Source: Kineococcus rhizosphaerae
GTDB lineage: Bacteria > Actinomycetota > Actinomycetes > Actinomycetales > Kineococcaceae
Direction of reading: 5' to 3'
NCBI RefSeq assembly: GCF_003002055.1
Contig: NZ_PVZF01000001.1
Location: forward strand, 806,001 to 870,000
DNA: 64,000 bases
The notes under the pieces were generated by a model. That model made no database searches and was not told the origin of the DNA. It saw nothing but the letters and a program-made list of their open reading frames with translations. This document shows positions 54,744 through 63,563 of this stretch, one piece after another. Made by a program: the position numbers and the translations under genes. The first letter of the stretch is position 1. Each line of letters starts with the position of its first letter.

Positions 54744-55676
54744 TCAGGCCCTGGGGTGGGCCTGACGGTGCGCACTCCGCAGACGCTCCACGGACACGTG
54801 CGTGTAGATCTGCGTCGTCGACAGCGTAGCGTGACCGAGCAACTCCTGTACGCTACGAAGGTCAGCTCGTCCGTCGAGCATGTGCGTCGCGGCCGCGTGG
54901 CGCAGGCCGTGGGGCGAGGTGTGCGGGGCCCCGGGGACCGCGGCCACCGCGCGGTTGACCACCGTGCGCACCTGGCGCTGGTCCAGACGGCGCCCCTGCA
55001 CCCCCAGGAACAGCGCGTCCGCGGAGTCGGGCCCGGCCAGCTGCGGACGGCCGTGCCCGAGCCAGGCGTCCAGCGCCTGCAGCGCCGGCCGGCCCAGCGG
55101 CACCGTCCGCTCGCGAGCGCCCTTGCCCAGGACCCGCGCCGAGCCGTTCTCCCGGTCCAGGTCGGCCACGTCCAGCGCGGTGAGCTCGGCGACGCGGCAC
55201 CCGGTGGAGTACAGGAACTCCAGCACCGCTCCGTCGCGCAGCGCGACCGGGTCGTCGAGGTCCCTGCGGGCCCGCACCGCCGGTTCCAGGGCCTGGCGGA
55301 CCTGGCTCTGCGCCAGCACCCGCGGGAGGTGTCTGTCCCGCTTCGGCCCCACCAGGCGCAGACCGGGGTCGGCGTCGATCCGCCCCGTCCGGTGCGCCCA
55401 GGACGTGAAGGAGCGCGCCGAGGCGGCGCGCCGGGCCAGGGTCGAGCGCCCGTGGTCGGCGGCCGCCGCGTTCTGCCACGCCCGCAGGTCCGCCAGCCCC
55501 AACACCCCCAGGTCCAGGGTCCCGTCCTCGTCCGCGGGGACCGTGGTGGTCAGCAGGTCGCGCACGTCGGCGCAGTACGCCTTCACGGTGTTCTCGGAGC
55601 GGTTGCGCTCGGCGCGCAGGTGCGTGGCGTAGGCGGCCAGCACCGCGGCGAGGTCCTCGGGGGCGTGCGTCGACAC
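54744..55676 (-). CDS. xerC: Tyrosine recombinase XerC
   Basis: Encodes about 310 residues: N-terminal SAM-like core-binding domain (LAAVLAAYATHLRAERNRSE) and catalytic domain with Arg in STGCRVAELTALD, Lys in VLGKGARERTVPLG, HGLRHAAATHML, GHATLSTTQIYTHV with the Tyr nucleophile. XerC acts with XerD at dif to resolve chromosome dimers. It is in its usual actinobacterial place near dprA and whiG-type sigma. GTG 55676 gives a normal length; GTG 55727 is an upstream alternative. Confidence 0.92.
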   Translation of the reverse strand: MSTHAPEDLAAVLAAYATHLRAERNRSENTVKAYCADVRDLLTTTVPADEDGTLDLGVLGLADLRAWQNAAAADHGRSTLARRAASARSFTSWAHRTGRIDADPGLRLVGPKRDRHLPRVLAQSQVRQALEPAVRARRDLDDPVALRDGAVLEFLYSTGCRVAELTALDVADLDRENGSARVLGKGARERTVPLGRPALQALDAWLGHGRPQLAGPDSADALFLGVQGRRLDQRQVRTVVNRAVAAVPGAPHTSPHGLRHAAATHMLDGRADLRSVQELLGHATLSTTQIYTHVSVERLRSAHRQAHPRA

Positions 55677-55743
55677 CCCGGCACGCTCCCACGTCCCGGG
55701 CGCGACGCACGGCGCCGCGCCCGGCACGCGGGGCCCGGACCCC

Positions 55744-56913
55744 TCAGTCGCCCTTCACGTTGACGACCTGCCGCAGCGTGTGGCGCACCTCCACGAGGTC
55801 GGCGGCGTCGGCCATGACCCGGTCGATGTTCTTGTAGGCGGCGGGGATCTCGTCGAGGAACGCGTCGGTGTCGCGGTACTCGATCCCCTTCATCGCCTCC
55901 CGCAGCTGCTCGTGGGTGAACGTGCGCCGGGCGGCCGAGCGGCTGTACTCCCGTCCCGCCCCGTGCGGGGAGGAGTTCAGCGACATCCGGTTCCCCTTGC
56001 CGACGACGACGTAGCTGGCCGTGCCCATCGACCCGGGCACGAGACCGGGGCGCCCCTCGTCGGCCGCGATGGCCCCCTTGCGCGACAGCCACACCTCACG
56101 CCCGAAGTGCTTCTCGCGCGCGGTGTAGTTGTGGTGGCAGTTGATCCGTTCCTGCTCCACGACGTCGACGCCGAGGAACTCCGAGAGCCGGGCGGCGACG
56201 CGGTCCATCATCTCCTCGCGGTTGAGCAGGGCGAAGTGCTGCGCCCACTGCAGGTCGGCGAGGTAGTCGTCGAACTCGGGCGTGCCCTCCACGAGGTAGG
56301 CCAGGTCGCGGTCGGGCAGCGGGACGAACCACTGCGCGCACAGCCGCTGGGCGACGGCGATGTGGTGCGTGGCCAGCTTGTTGCCCGGCCCGCGCGAGCC
56401 GGAGTGCAGGAACAGCCACACGACGTCGGTCTCGTCGAGGGAGACCTCGATGAAGTGGTTGCCCGACCCGAGCGTGCCCAGCGCCGTGCGCCAGCGCGGC
56501 ACCAGCTGCTCGCGGAACGCGGCGCGGTGCGGCTGCAGCGCCTCGAGCTCGGCGACCCGCGGGGCGGCCGTGGGCAGGACCTCCCGGTTGGCCGCGCCCG
56601 CCGACAGCGGGACGGACCGCTCGATCGCCTCGCGCAGCACCGACAGGTCCCGCCCGGCCAGGTCGGCGGCGGTGAACTGCGTCCGGACCGCGATCATCCC
56701 GCAGCCGATGTCCACCCCGACGGCCGCCGGGACGATCGCCCCGTCGGTCGGGATGACGGAGCCGACGGTCGCCCCCTTGCCCAGGTGGGCGTCGGGCATC
56801 AGGGCGATGTGCGGGTGGATGAAGGGCATCGTGGCGGCGGTCTCGGCCTGCCGGCGCGTCTTCTCCTCCAGGATCGACGCCCAGTTCACCAGCTTGTCCG
56901 CCAGCCGCTCCAC
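55744..56913 (-). CDS. rtcB: RNA-splicing ligase RtcB
   Basis: Encodes about 389 residues. Conserved metal-binding motifs are present: PDAHLGKGATVGSVIPTDGA, GVDIGCGMIAVRT, GSGNHFIEV, HSGSRGPGN and NCHHNYTARE. RtcB joins 2',3'-cyclic phosphate and 5'-OH RNA ends through a guanylated His; in bacteria it repairs cut RNA. No archease or RNA cyclase gene is next to it. GTG 56913 follows a GGTGGAG site. It is placed between xerC and dprA. Confidence 0.93.
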   Translation of the reverse strand: MERLADKLVNWASILEEKTRRQAETAATMPFIHPHIALMPDAHLGKGATVGSVIPTDGAIVPAAVGVDIGCGMIAVRTQFTAADLAGRDLSVLREAIERSVPLSAGAANREVLPTAAPRVAELEALQPHRAAFREQLVPRWRTALGTLGSGNHFIEVSLDETDVVWLFLHSGSRGPGNKLATHHIAVAQRLCAQWFVPLPDRDLAYLVEGTPEFDDYLADLQWAQHFALLNREEMMDRVAARLSEFLGVDVVEQERINCHHNYTAREKHFGREVWLSRKGAIAADEGRPGLVPGSMGTASYVVVGKGNRMSLNSSPHGAGREYSRSAARRTFTHEQLREAMKGIEYRDTDAFLDEIPAAYKNIDRVMADAADLVEVRHTLRQVVNVKGD

Positions 56914-57037
56914 TGCTCCACCTCTCTCGTCAGGGCCTGCGCGGCAAGGGTTTCCGCGCCAGGCACGAGGAACGACGATACGCACCGCGGTACCGCGTTC
57001 CCACTCCTTTTCCGTCCGCCGGGCCAGGGTGCGCCCG

Positions 57038-58222
57038 TCAGGCCACGGTCCCGCGCCGCCAGCCGCCGTCGTGGCGCACGGCGTGCCCGGACAGCTCCAG
57101 CCGGCCCAGGACCGCCTGGACCGTCCCGGCCGCCAGGCCCGCGTCGCGCGCGAGCCGGTCCAGCCCGCACGCGCCCCGGCGCGGCAGGCACTCGGCCACC
57201 CGCAGCTCGTCGCGGTCCAGGCCGTCGAAGGGGCGGGTCTGGACCACGGGCACCGGCAGGGCCCGGCCGTCGAGCTCGCCCACCAGCTCGACGACCTCCT
57301 CGGCGCTCGTCACGCACACCGCCCCCCGCTCGCGCAGCAGGCGGTGGCAGCCCGCCGAGGCCGCCGAGGTGACCGGCCCGGGTACCGCCCCGACCGGACG
57401 CAGCAGGCGCTCGGCGCGGTCGGCGGTCGACAGGGCCCCCGAGCGCCAGGCGGCCTCGACGACCACCGTGCCGCGGGTGAGGGCGGCGATGAGCCGGTTG
57501 CGTTCCAGGAACCTCCACCGCGTGGGCGTCGTCCCCGGTGGCACCTCCGAGACGAGCGCCCCCGTGCGCGCCAGCTCCGCCAGCAGCGCCGCGTTCCCGG
57601 CCGGGTAGCTGCGGTCCACCCCGCAGGCCAGCACGGCCACGCTGACCCCCTCGACGGCCAGCGCGGCGCGGTGGGCGGCCGCGTCGATGCCGAAGGCGCC
57701 GCCGCTGACGACGGCGAAACCCCGGTCGGCGACCCCGGCGGCGAGCTCGGCGGCGACGTGCCGGCCGTACCCGGTGGCGGCGCGGGAGCCGACGAGCGCG
57801 GCGCTGCGGGCGCAGACGTCGGCGACGTGCACCGGGCCGCGCACCCACAGGCAGAAGGGCGCACCCAGGGGTCCGTCCCCGCCGGCGTCGACGTCGAGGT
57901 CGCCCAGGCCGGTGGGCCACTCGTCGTCGCCGGGGACCAGGACGCGCCCGCCGGCCGCGCGGACGGCGGCGACGTCGGAGGCCGGGTCGAGGTCGGCGAG
58001 CCGGGTCCGCCACCGCTCGGGTCCGCGTCCGGTGACGACCGCCTCCAGGGCCAGCGGCGCCCCGACCTCGGCGACCAGCCGGGTGGCCGCGGTGTCACCG
58101 GGTTCGGCCAGCCGGCTCCAGGCGGCCCGGGCCAGCCGGTCGTCGCCGAGCGCGGCCTTGACGGCCGAGGGCACGGGCCCCGGTGCGAGGGCGCCCTGGC
58201 CGGTGCCCGCCCACCGGCTCAC
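57038..58222 (-). CDS. dprA: DNA-processing protein DprA
   Basis: Encodes 394 residues. The Rossmann-type core has GSRAATGYGRHVAAELAAGV, GGAFGIDAAAHRAAL, FLERNRLIAALTRGTVVVEA. A C-terminal winged helix (RGACGLDRLARDAGLAAGTV) follows. DprA loads RecA on incoming single-stranded DNA. Its start overlaps the comM stop by four bases, so both are coupled. Confidence 0.93.
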   Translation of the reverse strand: MSRWAGTGQGALAPGPVPSAVKAALGDDRLARAAWSRLAEPGDTAATRLVAEVGAPLALEAVVTGRGPERWRTRLADLDPASDVAAVRAAGGRVLVPGDDEWPTGLGDLDVDAGGDGPLGAPFCLWVRGPVHVADVCARSAALVGSRAATGYGRHVAAELAAGVADRGFAVVSGGAFGIDAAAHRAALAVEGVSVAVLACGVDRSYPAGNAALLAELARTGALVSEVPPGTTPTRWRFLERNRLIAALTRGTVVVEAAWRSGALSTADRAERLLRPVGAVPGPVTSAASAGCHRLLRERGAVCVTSAEEVVELVGELDGRALPVPVVQTRPFDGLDRDELRVAECLPRRGACGLDRLARDAGLAAGTVQAVLGRLELSGHAVRHDGGWRRGTVA

Positions 58223-59772
58223 GCGGCGACCCCCGGGGCGATCGCCCCGCGCAGGGCCAGCGCCCGACCGACGTCGTCGCGCTCCGGCGCCGGGGCGCCG
58301 CGCAGGTCGGCGACGGTCCAGGCGAGCCGCAGGACGCGGTCGACGCCGCGCAGGGTGAGGACGCCGCGGTCCAGGGCCCGGTCGAGGTCGCGGGTGGTGT
58401 CGGGGGCCAGCCGCAGCGGGCCGCGCAGCAGCGGTCCCCGCAGCTCACCGTTGGTGCCGATCCCGTGGCGCTGCAGCCGTTCGCGCTGCACGGCACGGGC
58501 CTGCCGGACGCGGGCGGCGACCACGGCGGTGCTCTCCCCCACGACCTGCTCGGCGACCTGCGCCCGGGTGACGGCGTGGACCTGGAGCTGGACGTCGACG
58601 CGGTCGAGCAGCGGGCCGGACAGCTTGGTCGCGTACCGCCGCCGGGCCTGCGGGGTGCACGTGCAGTCGACGCCCTTGCCGACCGCGCGCCCGCACGGGC
58701 ACGGGTTGGCGGCCAGGACGAGCTGGAAGCGGGCCGGGTAGCGCGCCGTGCCGCGGGCCCGGTGCAGGACGAGCTCACCGAGCTCGAGGGGCTGGCGCAG
58801 GGCGTCCAGGACGCGGGCCTCGAACTCGGGGGCCTCGTCGAGGAAGAGCACGCCGCGGTGGGCCCGGGAGACCGCGCCGGGGCGCGGGACACCGCTGCCG
58901 CCGCCCACGACGGAGGCGACGGAGGCGGTGTGGTGGGGGTCCTCGTAGGGCGGGCGGGTGATGAGCGCGGTGCCGGGCCGGCCCCGCAGGGTGCCGGCGA
59001 CCGAGTGCACGGCGGTGACCTCCAGGGCGGCGTCCTCGTCGAGGTCGGGCAGGAGCCCGGGCAGCCGCGCGGCGAGCATCGTCTTGCCCGCCCCGGGCGG
59101 CCCGTTCATGAGCAGGTGGTGCCCGCCCGCGGCGGCGACCTCGAGGGCGAACCGCGCCTCGGTCTGCCCGACGACGTCGGCGAGGTCGAGGGGACGTCCG
59201 GCGCCCGAGCGGGCCGGGGGGACGAACGGCCGGGGCGGGGCCGGCAGGTCCAGCGGCGGGTCCCCGCGGTAGTCGGCCACGAGCTCGGCGAGCCAGCGGA
59301 CCCCCCGCACCGCGATGCCGGGCACCAGCGCCGCCTCCTCGGCCGTCGCCTCCGGCACCACGACGCGCCGCACCCCGGCGCGGGCGGCGGCCAGCACGGC
59401 GGGCAGCACGCCGTCGACGGCGCGCACGCTGCCGTCGAGGCCGAGCTCGCCCAGGTGCACGGTCTGCACGCAGGCCTCGGCGGGCAGCACCCCGGCGGCG
59501 GTGAGCGTCGCGATCGCGACGCTCAGGTCGAACGCGGAGCCGTTCTTGGGCAGCGTGGCGGGTGAGAGGTTCACGGTGATGCGCTGCGAGGGCAGCGGGA
59601 ACCCGGAGTTCGCCGTCGCCGCCCGGACCCGGTCCTTGGCCTCGTTGAGCGAGGCGTCGGGCAGGCCGACCAGGACGAAGGCGGGGATGCCGGCGGAGAT
59701 GTCGGCCTCGACCTCCACGAGGTGACCGTCGAGCCCGACGAGCCCGACGGCCAGGCAGCGCGCGAGGGCCAT
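58219..59772 (-). CDS. comM: ComM/YifB-family AAA+ helicase (Mg-chelatase-like)
   Basis: Encodes 517 residues: N-terminal Lon-like domain (FVLVGLPDASLNEAKDRVRA; NLSPATLPKNGSAFDLSVA), Walker A GPPGAGKTMLAARLPGLLPD, Walker B GVLFLDEAPEF, a Cys-rich insertion (NPCPCG, CTCTP) and a C-terminal lid. ComM drives branch migration in natural transformation and recombination. ATG 59772 shares one base with the yraN stop. The yraN-comM-dprA set is conserved. Confidence 0.94.
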   Translation of the reverse strand: MALARCLAVGLVGLDGHLVEVEADISAGIPAFVLVGLPDASLNEAKDRVRAATANSGFPLPSQRITVNLSPATLPKNGSAFDLSVAIATLTAAGVLPAEACVQTVHLGELGLDGSVRAVDGVLPAVLAAARAGVRRVVVPEATAEEAALVPGIAVRGVRWLAELVADYRGDPPLDLPAPPRPFVPPARSGAGRPLDLADVVGQTEARFALEVAAAGGHHLLMNGPPGAGKTMLAARLPGLLPDLDEDAALEVTAVHSVAGTLRGRPGTALITRPPYEDPHHTASVASVVGGGSGVPRPGAVSRAHRGVLFLDEAPEFEARVLDALRQPLELGELVLHRARGTARYPARFQLVLAANPCPCGRAVGKGVDCTCTPQARRRYATKLSGPLLDRVDVQLQVHAVTRAQVAEQVVGESTAVVAARVRQARAVQRERLQRHGIGTNGELRGPLLRGPLRLAPDTTRDLDRALDRGVLTLRGVDRVLRLAWTVADLRGAPAPERDDVGRALALRGAIAPGVAA

Positions 59773-60131
59773 CACAGCACCCCGCGCAGGTGGTCGACGT
59801 GGGCCGGACCGCGCTCGGCGGGCGTGACGGCCACGACGTCGAAGCGGACGCCGGCGTACCGCACGTCGGGGTGCGCGGCGAGCCACTCCTCGGTGAGGTC
59901 CTGCAGGCGCCGCAGCTTGTCGGGGGTCACGGCCTCGGCGGCGGTGCCGGCGCGGGTGCTGCGCCGGGTCTTCACCTCGCACACCACGAGCACGTCGCCG
60001 TCGCGGGCGAGGATGTCGATCTCCCCGCGCCGGCTGCGCCAGTTCCGTTCCACGACCGTCATCCCGGCCTCGGTCAGCCGCCGGGCGGCCACCCGTTCCC
60101 CGTACCGTCCCACGGCGTCCTTCGCACGCAC
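59772..60131 (-). CDS. yraN: YraN family (UPF0102) nuclease-fold protein
   Basis: Encodes about 119 residues with the endonuclease-like core: GRYGERVAARRLTEAG, RRGEIDILARDGDVLVVCEV and KTRRS (the D-ExK type motif). Function is not established; genes of this family usually precede comM. The start was set at GTG 60131 because GGAGGTGGT lies eight bases before it; a TTG at 60152 opens the longest frame. Confidence 0.88.
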   Translation of the reverse strand: MRAKDAVGRYGERVAARRLTEAGMTVVERNWRSRRGEIDILARDGDVLVVCEVKTRRSTRAGTAAEAVTPDKLRRLQDLTEEWLAAHPDVRYAGVRFDVVAVTPAERGPAHVDHLRGVL

Positions 60132-60255
60132 GTGCACCACCTCCGCCGCCAAGACTGCGGCGACGGGCAGGAGGGCGGGGGCGTCGGTGGGCCCGGCTGT
60201 GGACGGCGGGGCCCTGTGGAGACGACGACGTCACCGGCCCGTGCCGTGCTCGGCG

Positions 60256-60296
60256 GGGACGCGCCTCGACGACCCCCCGGCAGCGAGGCGCGTCCC
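60256..60296 (-). terminator. Hairpin after DUF2469 gene
   Basis: GGGACGCGCCTCG / CGAGGCGCGTCCC, perfect 13-base stem with a 15-base loop, inside the 247-base gap between DUF2469 and yraN. Probably ends the rplS-lepB-rnhB-DUF2469 transcript. The rest of the gap shows no gene; an AT-richer patch near 60310-60340 may hold the yraN promoter. Confidence 0.7.
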
Positions 60297-60378
60297 ACCC
60301 CGGCATCGTCGCACAGTCCAGAAGTTTCGCGGATCGTCGCATCCACCGCCGGCATGGGTGGCCCCTCGGGGACCCGGT

Positions 60379-60705
60379 TCAGCGGTCGCGCAGCTCCGGG
60401 GTGTCCGGCACCTCGATGTCGCGCTTCTGCAGCTCCTCGACGTTGACGTCCTTGAACGTCACCACGCGCACGTCGCGCACGAACCGCGCGGGACGGTAGA
60501 CGTCCCAGACCCACGCGTCGTGCAGGGTCACCTCGAAGTAGGTCTCGCCGTCGGCCGTCCGCACCTGCAGGTCGACCGAGTTGGCGAGGTAGAAGCGGCG
60601 CTCGGTCTCCACCACGTAGGAGAAGAGGGAGACGACGTCCCGGTACTCGCGGTAGAGCTGCAGCTCCATCTCGGTCTCGTAGTTCTCGAGGTCCTCTGCG
60701 CTCAC
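60379..60705 (-). CDS. DUF2469 family protein
   Basis: Encodes 108 residues. SAEDLENYETEMELQLYREY, RDVVSLFSYVVETERRFYLA and FVRDVRVVTFKDVNVEELQK are the conserved actinobacterial DUF2469 sequence, found next to rnhB. Function unknown. GTG 60705 is seven bases after the rnhB stop. Confidence 0.92.
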   Translation of the reverse strand: MSAEDLENYETEMELQLYREYRDVVSLFSYVVETERRFYLANSVDLQVRTADGETYFEVTLHDAWVWDVYRPARFVRDVRVVTFKDVNVEELQKRDIEVPDTPELRDR

Positions 60706-60712
60706 GTGCCCA

Positions 60713-61519
60713 TCATGCCTTCCGCACGTCGGGGAGGGACGCCACCCCGTCGAGGACGAGGTCCGCGAGCGCGTCCTGCGGGGCGGGCGCACCCTCGGCG
60801 CGGGGGGTGGGGACGACGAGACCGGGCAGGCGCCAGCTGCGCCGGTGCTGCTCGCAACTGCCGTGCACCGACAGCGCCTCGAGGTGGTCCGGCGCGCTGT
60901 ACCCCTTGTTCCCCGCCCAGCCGTAGTGCGGGAACTGCTCGTGACGGCGCGCCATCTCCGCGTCGCGCGTCGTCTTGGCCAGGACGCTGGCCCCGGCGAC
61001 GGCCGCGCAGGTCACGTCGGCCTTGACGCGGGTCGTGACGACCGGCGCGCCCCACGCCGGGTGGCCGGGGGCACCGTCCAGGTCGTCGAGCAGGGACGGT
61101 TCGCGCGGGTCGCTGAGGTAGTCGTGGTTGCCGTCCAGGATGACCACGTCCGGGGCGAGGGGCAGCTCGGCGAGCGCGCGCCGTCCGGCCAGCCGCAGGG
61201 CCGCGACGATGCCGACGGCGTCGATCTCGGCCGGTTCGGCGTGCCCCACGGCCCAGGCCACGGCCCAGCGCCGCACTTTGGGGGCCAGGACCTCGCGGGC
61301 CGCCGGCGTCAGCAGCTTGGAGTCGCGCAGGCCCGGCGGCGCCGTCCTCGTCGTGGCGTCCACGACGAGCACGCCGACGCTGACCGGGCCGGCCAGCGCC
61401 CCGCGCCCCACCTCGTCGACCCCGGCGACGAGGGTGTGCCCGGAGCGCAGCAGCTGACGTTCCAGGCGCAGCGAGGGCGCCGGGGCCGAGGACGACGTGC
61501 GGGTCGGTCGGACGCTCAC
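60713..61519 (-). CDS. rnhB: Ribonuclease HII
   Basis: Encodes 268 residues. [16 protein letters not shown] carries the first catalytic Asp-Glu, [11 protein letters not shown] a further Asp, and [20 protein letters not shown] the conserved substrate-binding block. RNase HII removes ribonucleotides embedded in DNA. GTG 61519 overlaps the stop of the signal peptidase gene upstream by four bases. Confidence 0.94.
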   Translation of the reverse strand: MSVRPTRTSSSAPAPSLRLERQLLRSGHTLVAGVDEVGRGALAGPVSVGVLVVDATTRTAPPGLRDSKLLTPAAREVLAPKVRRWAVAWAVGHAEPAEIDAVGIVAALRLAGRRALAELPLAPDVVILDGNHDYLSDPREPSLLDDLDGAPGHPAWGAPVVTTRVKADVTCAAVAGASVLAKTTRDAEMARRHEQFPHYGWAGNKGYSAPDHLEALSVHGSCEQHRRSWRLPGLVVPTPRAEGAPAPQDALADLVLDGVASLPDVRKA

Positions 61520-62271
61520 TTCGCCCCCGAGGCGCCGCGCACGGAGTCGAAGTCGTTCGGCGTGCCCAGCCAGCTCCAGTGCCCCACGGGCCACACGACG
61601 GCGTACGCGCGACCCACGACGAGGTCGATGGGGACGAACCCGTGGTACGGCTGGGAGTCCCCGTTGTAGCGGGAGTCGGCCGACTCGGCGCGGTTGTCGC
61701 CCATGACCCACAGCTGACCGGCGGGCACCGTCACGTCGAAGGTCGTCGAGCTCGGGACGACCCCGTCGGCCAGGTACGCCGACTCGTCGACGGGGGTGTC
61801 GTTGACGGTGAGGCGCCCGGAGGCGTCGCAGCAGACGACGTGGTCACCGGGCAGGCCGATGACCCGTTTGATGAGGTGGTCGTCGGAGTCCTCCGGCAGC
61901 AGCCCCACGAAGGTCAGCGCCTCGGCGACGGCGGTCCCCACCGGCCCGCGCTGCGTGGGCGTCGTCTCCGGCAGCCAGCCCCCGGGGTCGGAGAAGACGA
62001 CGACGTCGCCGCGGTGCAGCTCGAAGGGGCCCGGCGACAGCTTGCTGACGATGACCCGGTCGCCGATGTCCAGGGTCTGCTCCATGGACTGCGAGGGGAT
62101 GAAGAACGCCTGCAGCAGGAACGTCTTGACCACCAGGGAGACGACCAGCGCCACCGCGACGACGAGGACGACCTCCTTGACCGCGGCGAACAGGCCACCG
62201 CCGGCCGGTCTCGGCGGTGGGGTCGGCTCCGGGGCCGTCGTGTCCTGCCCGGCGTCGTGCTCGGCGCTCAC
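61516..62271 (-). CDS. lepB: Signal peptidase I (first copy)
   Basis: Encodes 251 residues: short cytoplasmic N-terminus, one membrane helix ([20 protein letters not shown]), catalytic Ser in [12 protein letters not shown] and catalytic Lys in [36 protein letters not shown] is the conserved box E. It cleaves signal peptides outside the membrane. It overlaps the second copy by four bases. Confidence 0.95.
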   Translation of the reverse strand: MSAEHDAGQDTTAPEPTPPPRPAGGGLFAAVKEVVLVVAVALVVSLVVKTFLLQAFFIPSQSMEQTLDIGDRVIVSKLSPGPFELHRGDVVVFSDPGGWLPETTPTQRGPVGTAVAEALTFVGLLPEDSDDHLIKRVIGLPGDHVVCCDASGRLTVNDTPVDESAYLADGVVPSSTTFDVTVPAGQLWVMGDNRAESADSRYNGDSQPYHGFVPIDLVVGRAYAVVWPVGHWSWLGTPNDFDSVRGASGAK

Positions 62272-62933
62272 GAAGCGCTCCCCCGTTCGACGGTCCCGAC
62301 CGCGTCCAGCGGCCAGGTGACGGCGACGACCCGCCCGATGACGTCGTCGACCGCGATCGTGCCACCCCCGGGCGAGCCGAGGTGGGAACGGGAGTCGACG
62401 GAATCGCTGCGGTGGTCACCCATCACCCACAGTCTCCCCTCGGGCACCTCGATGTCGAACTCGACCTCGCTGGCCGCGTCGCCGGGGTACACGTACGGCT
62501 CGTCCAGCGGGCGGCCGTCGACGAGCAGCCGGCCCTGGGCGTCGCAGCAGGTGATGCGGTCCCCCGGCAGCCCCACGACGCGCTTGACGTAGTCGGACTC
62601 CCCGGGCCGGAAGCCGAGCACCTCGGCCACTCCCGCGCCGAGCCGGGCCAGGCCCTGCGGGGCGGCGGGGCTGTCGCTGAAGGTCCCCGTGCCGTCGAAG
62701 ACGACGACGTCACCGCGGCGCACGTCGGCTGCGTGGACCCGCCACACGAGCACCCGTTCGCCCGGGGTGAGGGTGGGCCGCATCGAGTCGGAGGGGATGG
62801 AGAAGGTCTGCACGACGAAGGAGCGCAGCAGCAGCACGAGCAGCAGCGCGAGGGCCAGGACCAGCACGGCGCGAGAGCCCCGGGAGGTGCGCCGCGCGAC
62901 CACCGACGGTGGTCGCGGTGGGGTGGTCGTCAC
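62268..62933 (-). CDS. Signal peptidase I (second copy)
   Basis: Encodes 221 residues with one N-terminal membrane helix (AVLVLALALLLVLLLRSFVV), catalytic Ser in FSIPSDSMRPTL, Lys in DYVKRVVGLPGDRITC, and LWVMGDHRSDSVDSRSHLG. It is a diverged tandem paralogue of the next gene; tandem signal peptidases are frequent in actinobacteria and may differ in substrate preference. GTG 62933 has AGGAG five bases upstream. Confidence 0.94.
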   Translation of the reverse strand: MTTTPPRPPSVVARRTSRGSRAVLVLALALLLVLLLRSFVVQTFSIPSDSMRPTLTPGERVLVWRVHAADVRRGDVVVFDGTGTFSDSPAAPQGLARLGAGVAEVLGFRPGESDYVKRVVGLPGDRITCCDAQGRLLVDGRPLDEPYVYPGDAASEVEFDIEVPEGRLWVMGDHRSDSVDSRSHLGSPGGGTIAVDDVIGRVVAVTWPLDAVGTVERGSAS

Positions 62934-63021
62934 GGAACTCCTGCCTCGCGGGGACTGCGCACCGCGGGCGGCGCGGGCTGGGCGAGTCTAGTCAGCAGAG
63001 CTGCACGGGCCCGGGACGACA

Positions 63022-63053
63022 CGAGCCGGGCCCCCGCGAGGGGACCCGGCTCG
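63022..63053 (-). terminator. Hairpin after rplS
   Basis: CGAGCCGGG ... CCCGGCTCG with an inner CCCC-GCGA-GGGG stem, 15 bases after the rplS stop. GCGA is a stable tetraloop. Probable terminator or attenuator before the signal peptidase genes. Confidence 0.75.
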
Positions 63054-63067
63054 GGACGTGGACGGAC

Positions 63068-63430
63068 TCAGCCGCGGGCGCTCGTCGCGTCGCGACGCTC
63101 CTTGATCTTGGCGGCCTTGCCGCGCAGGTCGCGCAGGTAGTACAGCTTGGCGCGCTTGACGTCGCCGCGGGTCACGACCTCGATCTTCTCGATGACCGGG
63201 GTGTGCAGCGGGAAGGTGCGCTCCACGCCGACGCCGAAGCTGACCTTGCGGACCGTGAAGGCCTCGCGGACGCCGCCGCCGGTGCGGCGGATGACGACGC
63301 CCTGGAAGACCTGGACACGGGAGCGGCTGCCCTCGATGACCTTGACGTGGACCTTCAGGGTGTCCCCGGCGCGGAACTCCGGGACGTCCGAACGCAGCGA
63401 AGCCGCGTCGATGCTGTCGAGCACGTGCAT
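63068..63430 (-). CDS. rplS: 50S ribosomal protein L19
   Basis: Encodes 120 residues. [60 protein letters not shown] and [20 protein letters not shown] are L19 throughout. ATG 63430 fits the family N-terminus; a GTG at 63442 lies directly after AGGAGGA and is too close to use. It follows trmD by 133 bases. Confidence 0.96.
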   Translation of the reverse strand: MHVLDSIDAASLRSDVPEFRAGDTLKVHVKVIEGSRSRVQVFQGVVIRRTGGGVREAFTVRKVSFGVGVERTFPLHTPVIEKIEVVTRGDVKRAKLYYLRDLRGKAAKIKERRDATSARG

Positions 63431-63455
63431 GGTTCTGCTCACTCCTCCTGCAGGA

Positions 63456-63523
63456 CGCCACAGGTCGTCGGCGCAGGGATCGGTCCCGCGACGAGGGGTC
63501 CGGTGGGCTGACCCCCTGTGGCG
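63456..63523 (-). promoter_or_regulatory. Long-range dyad in the rplS leader
   Basis: CGCCACAGG (63456-63464) and CCTGTGGCG (63515-63523) are perfectly complementary over nine bases with 50 bases between, ending some 26 bases before the rplS start. Could close a leader RNA domain; regulation is only a possibility. Confidence 0.4.
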
Positions 63524-63563
63524 GGCCTCACCCCCGCCGCCCGGGGGCAGCGGTCACCGGTCG

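Noticed and set aside
54744-55676. Tyrosine recombinase considered as a phage or island integrase
   Set aside because: Size, motifs and location between the sigma factor and dprA fit chromosomal XerC; no tRNA, att-like repeat or phage gene is adjacent.
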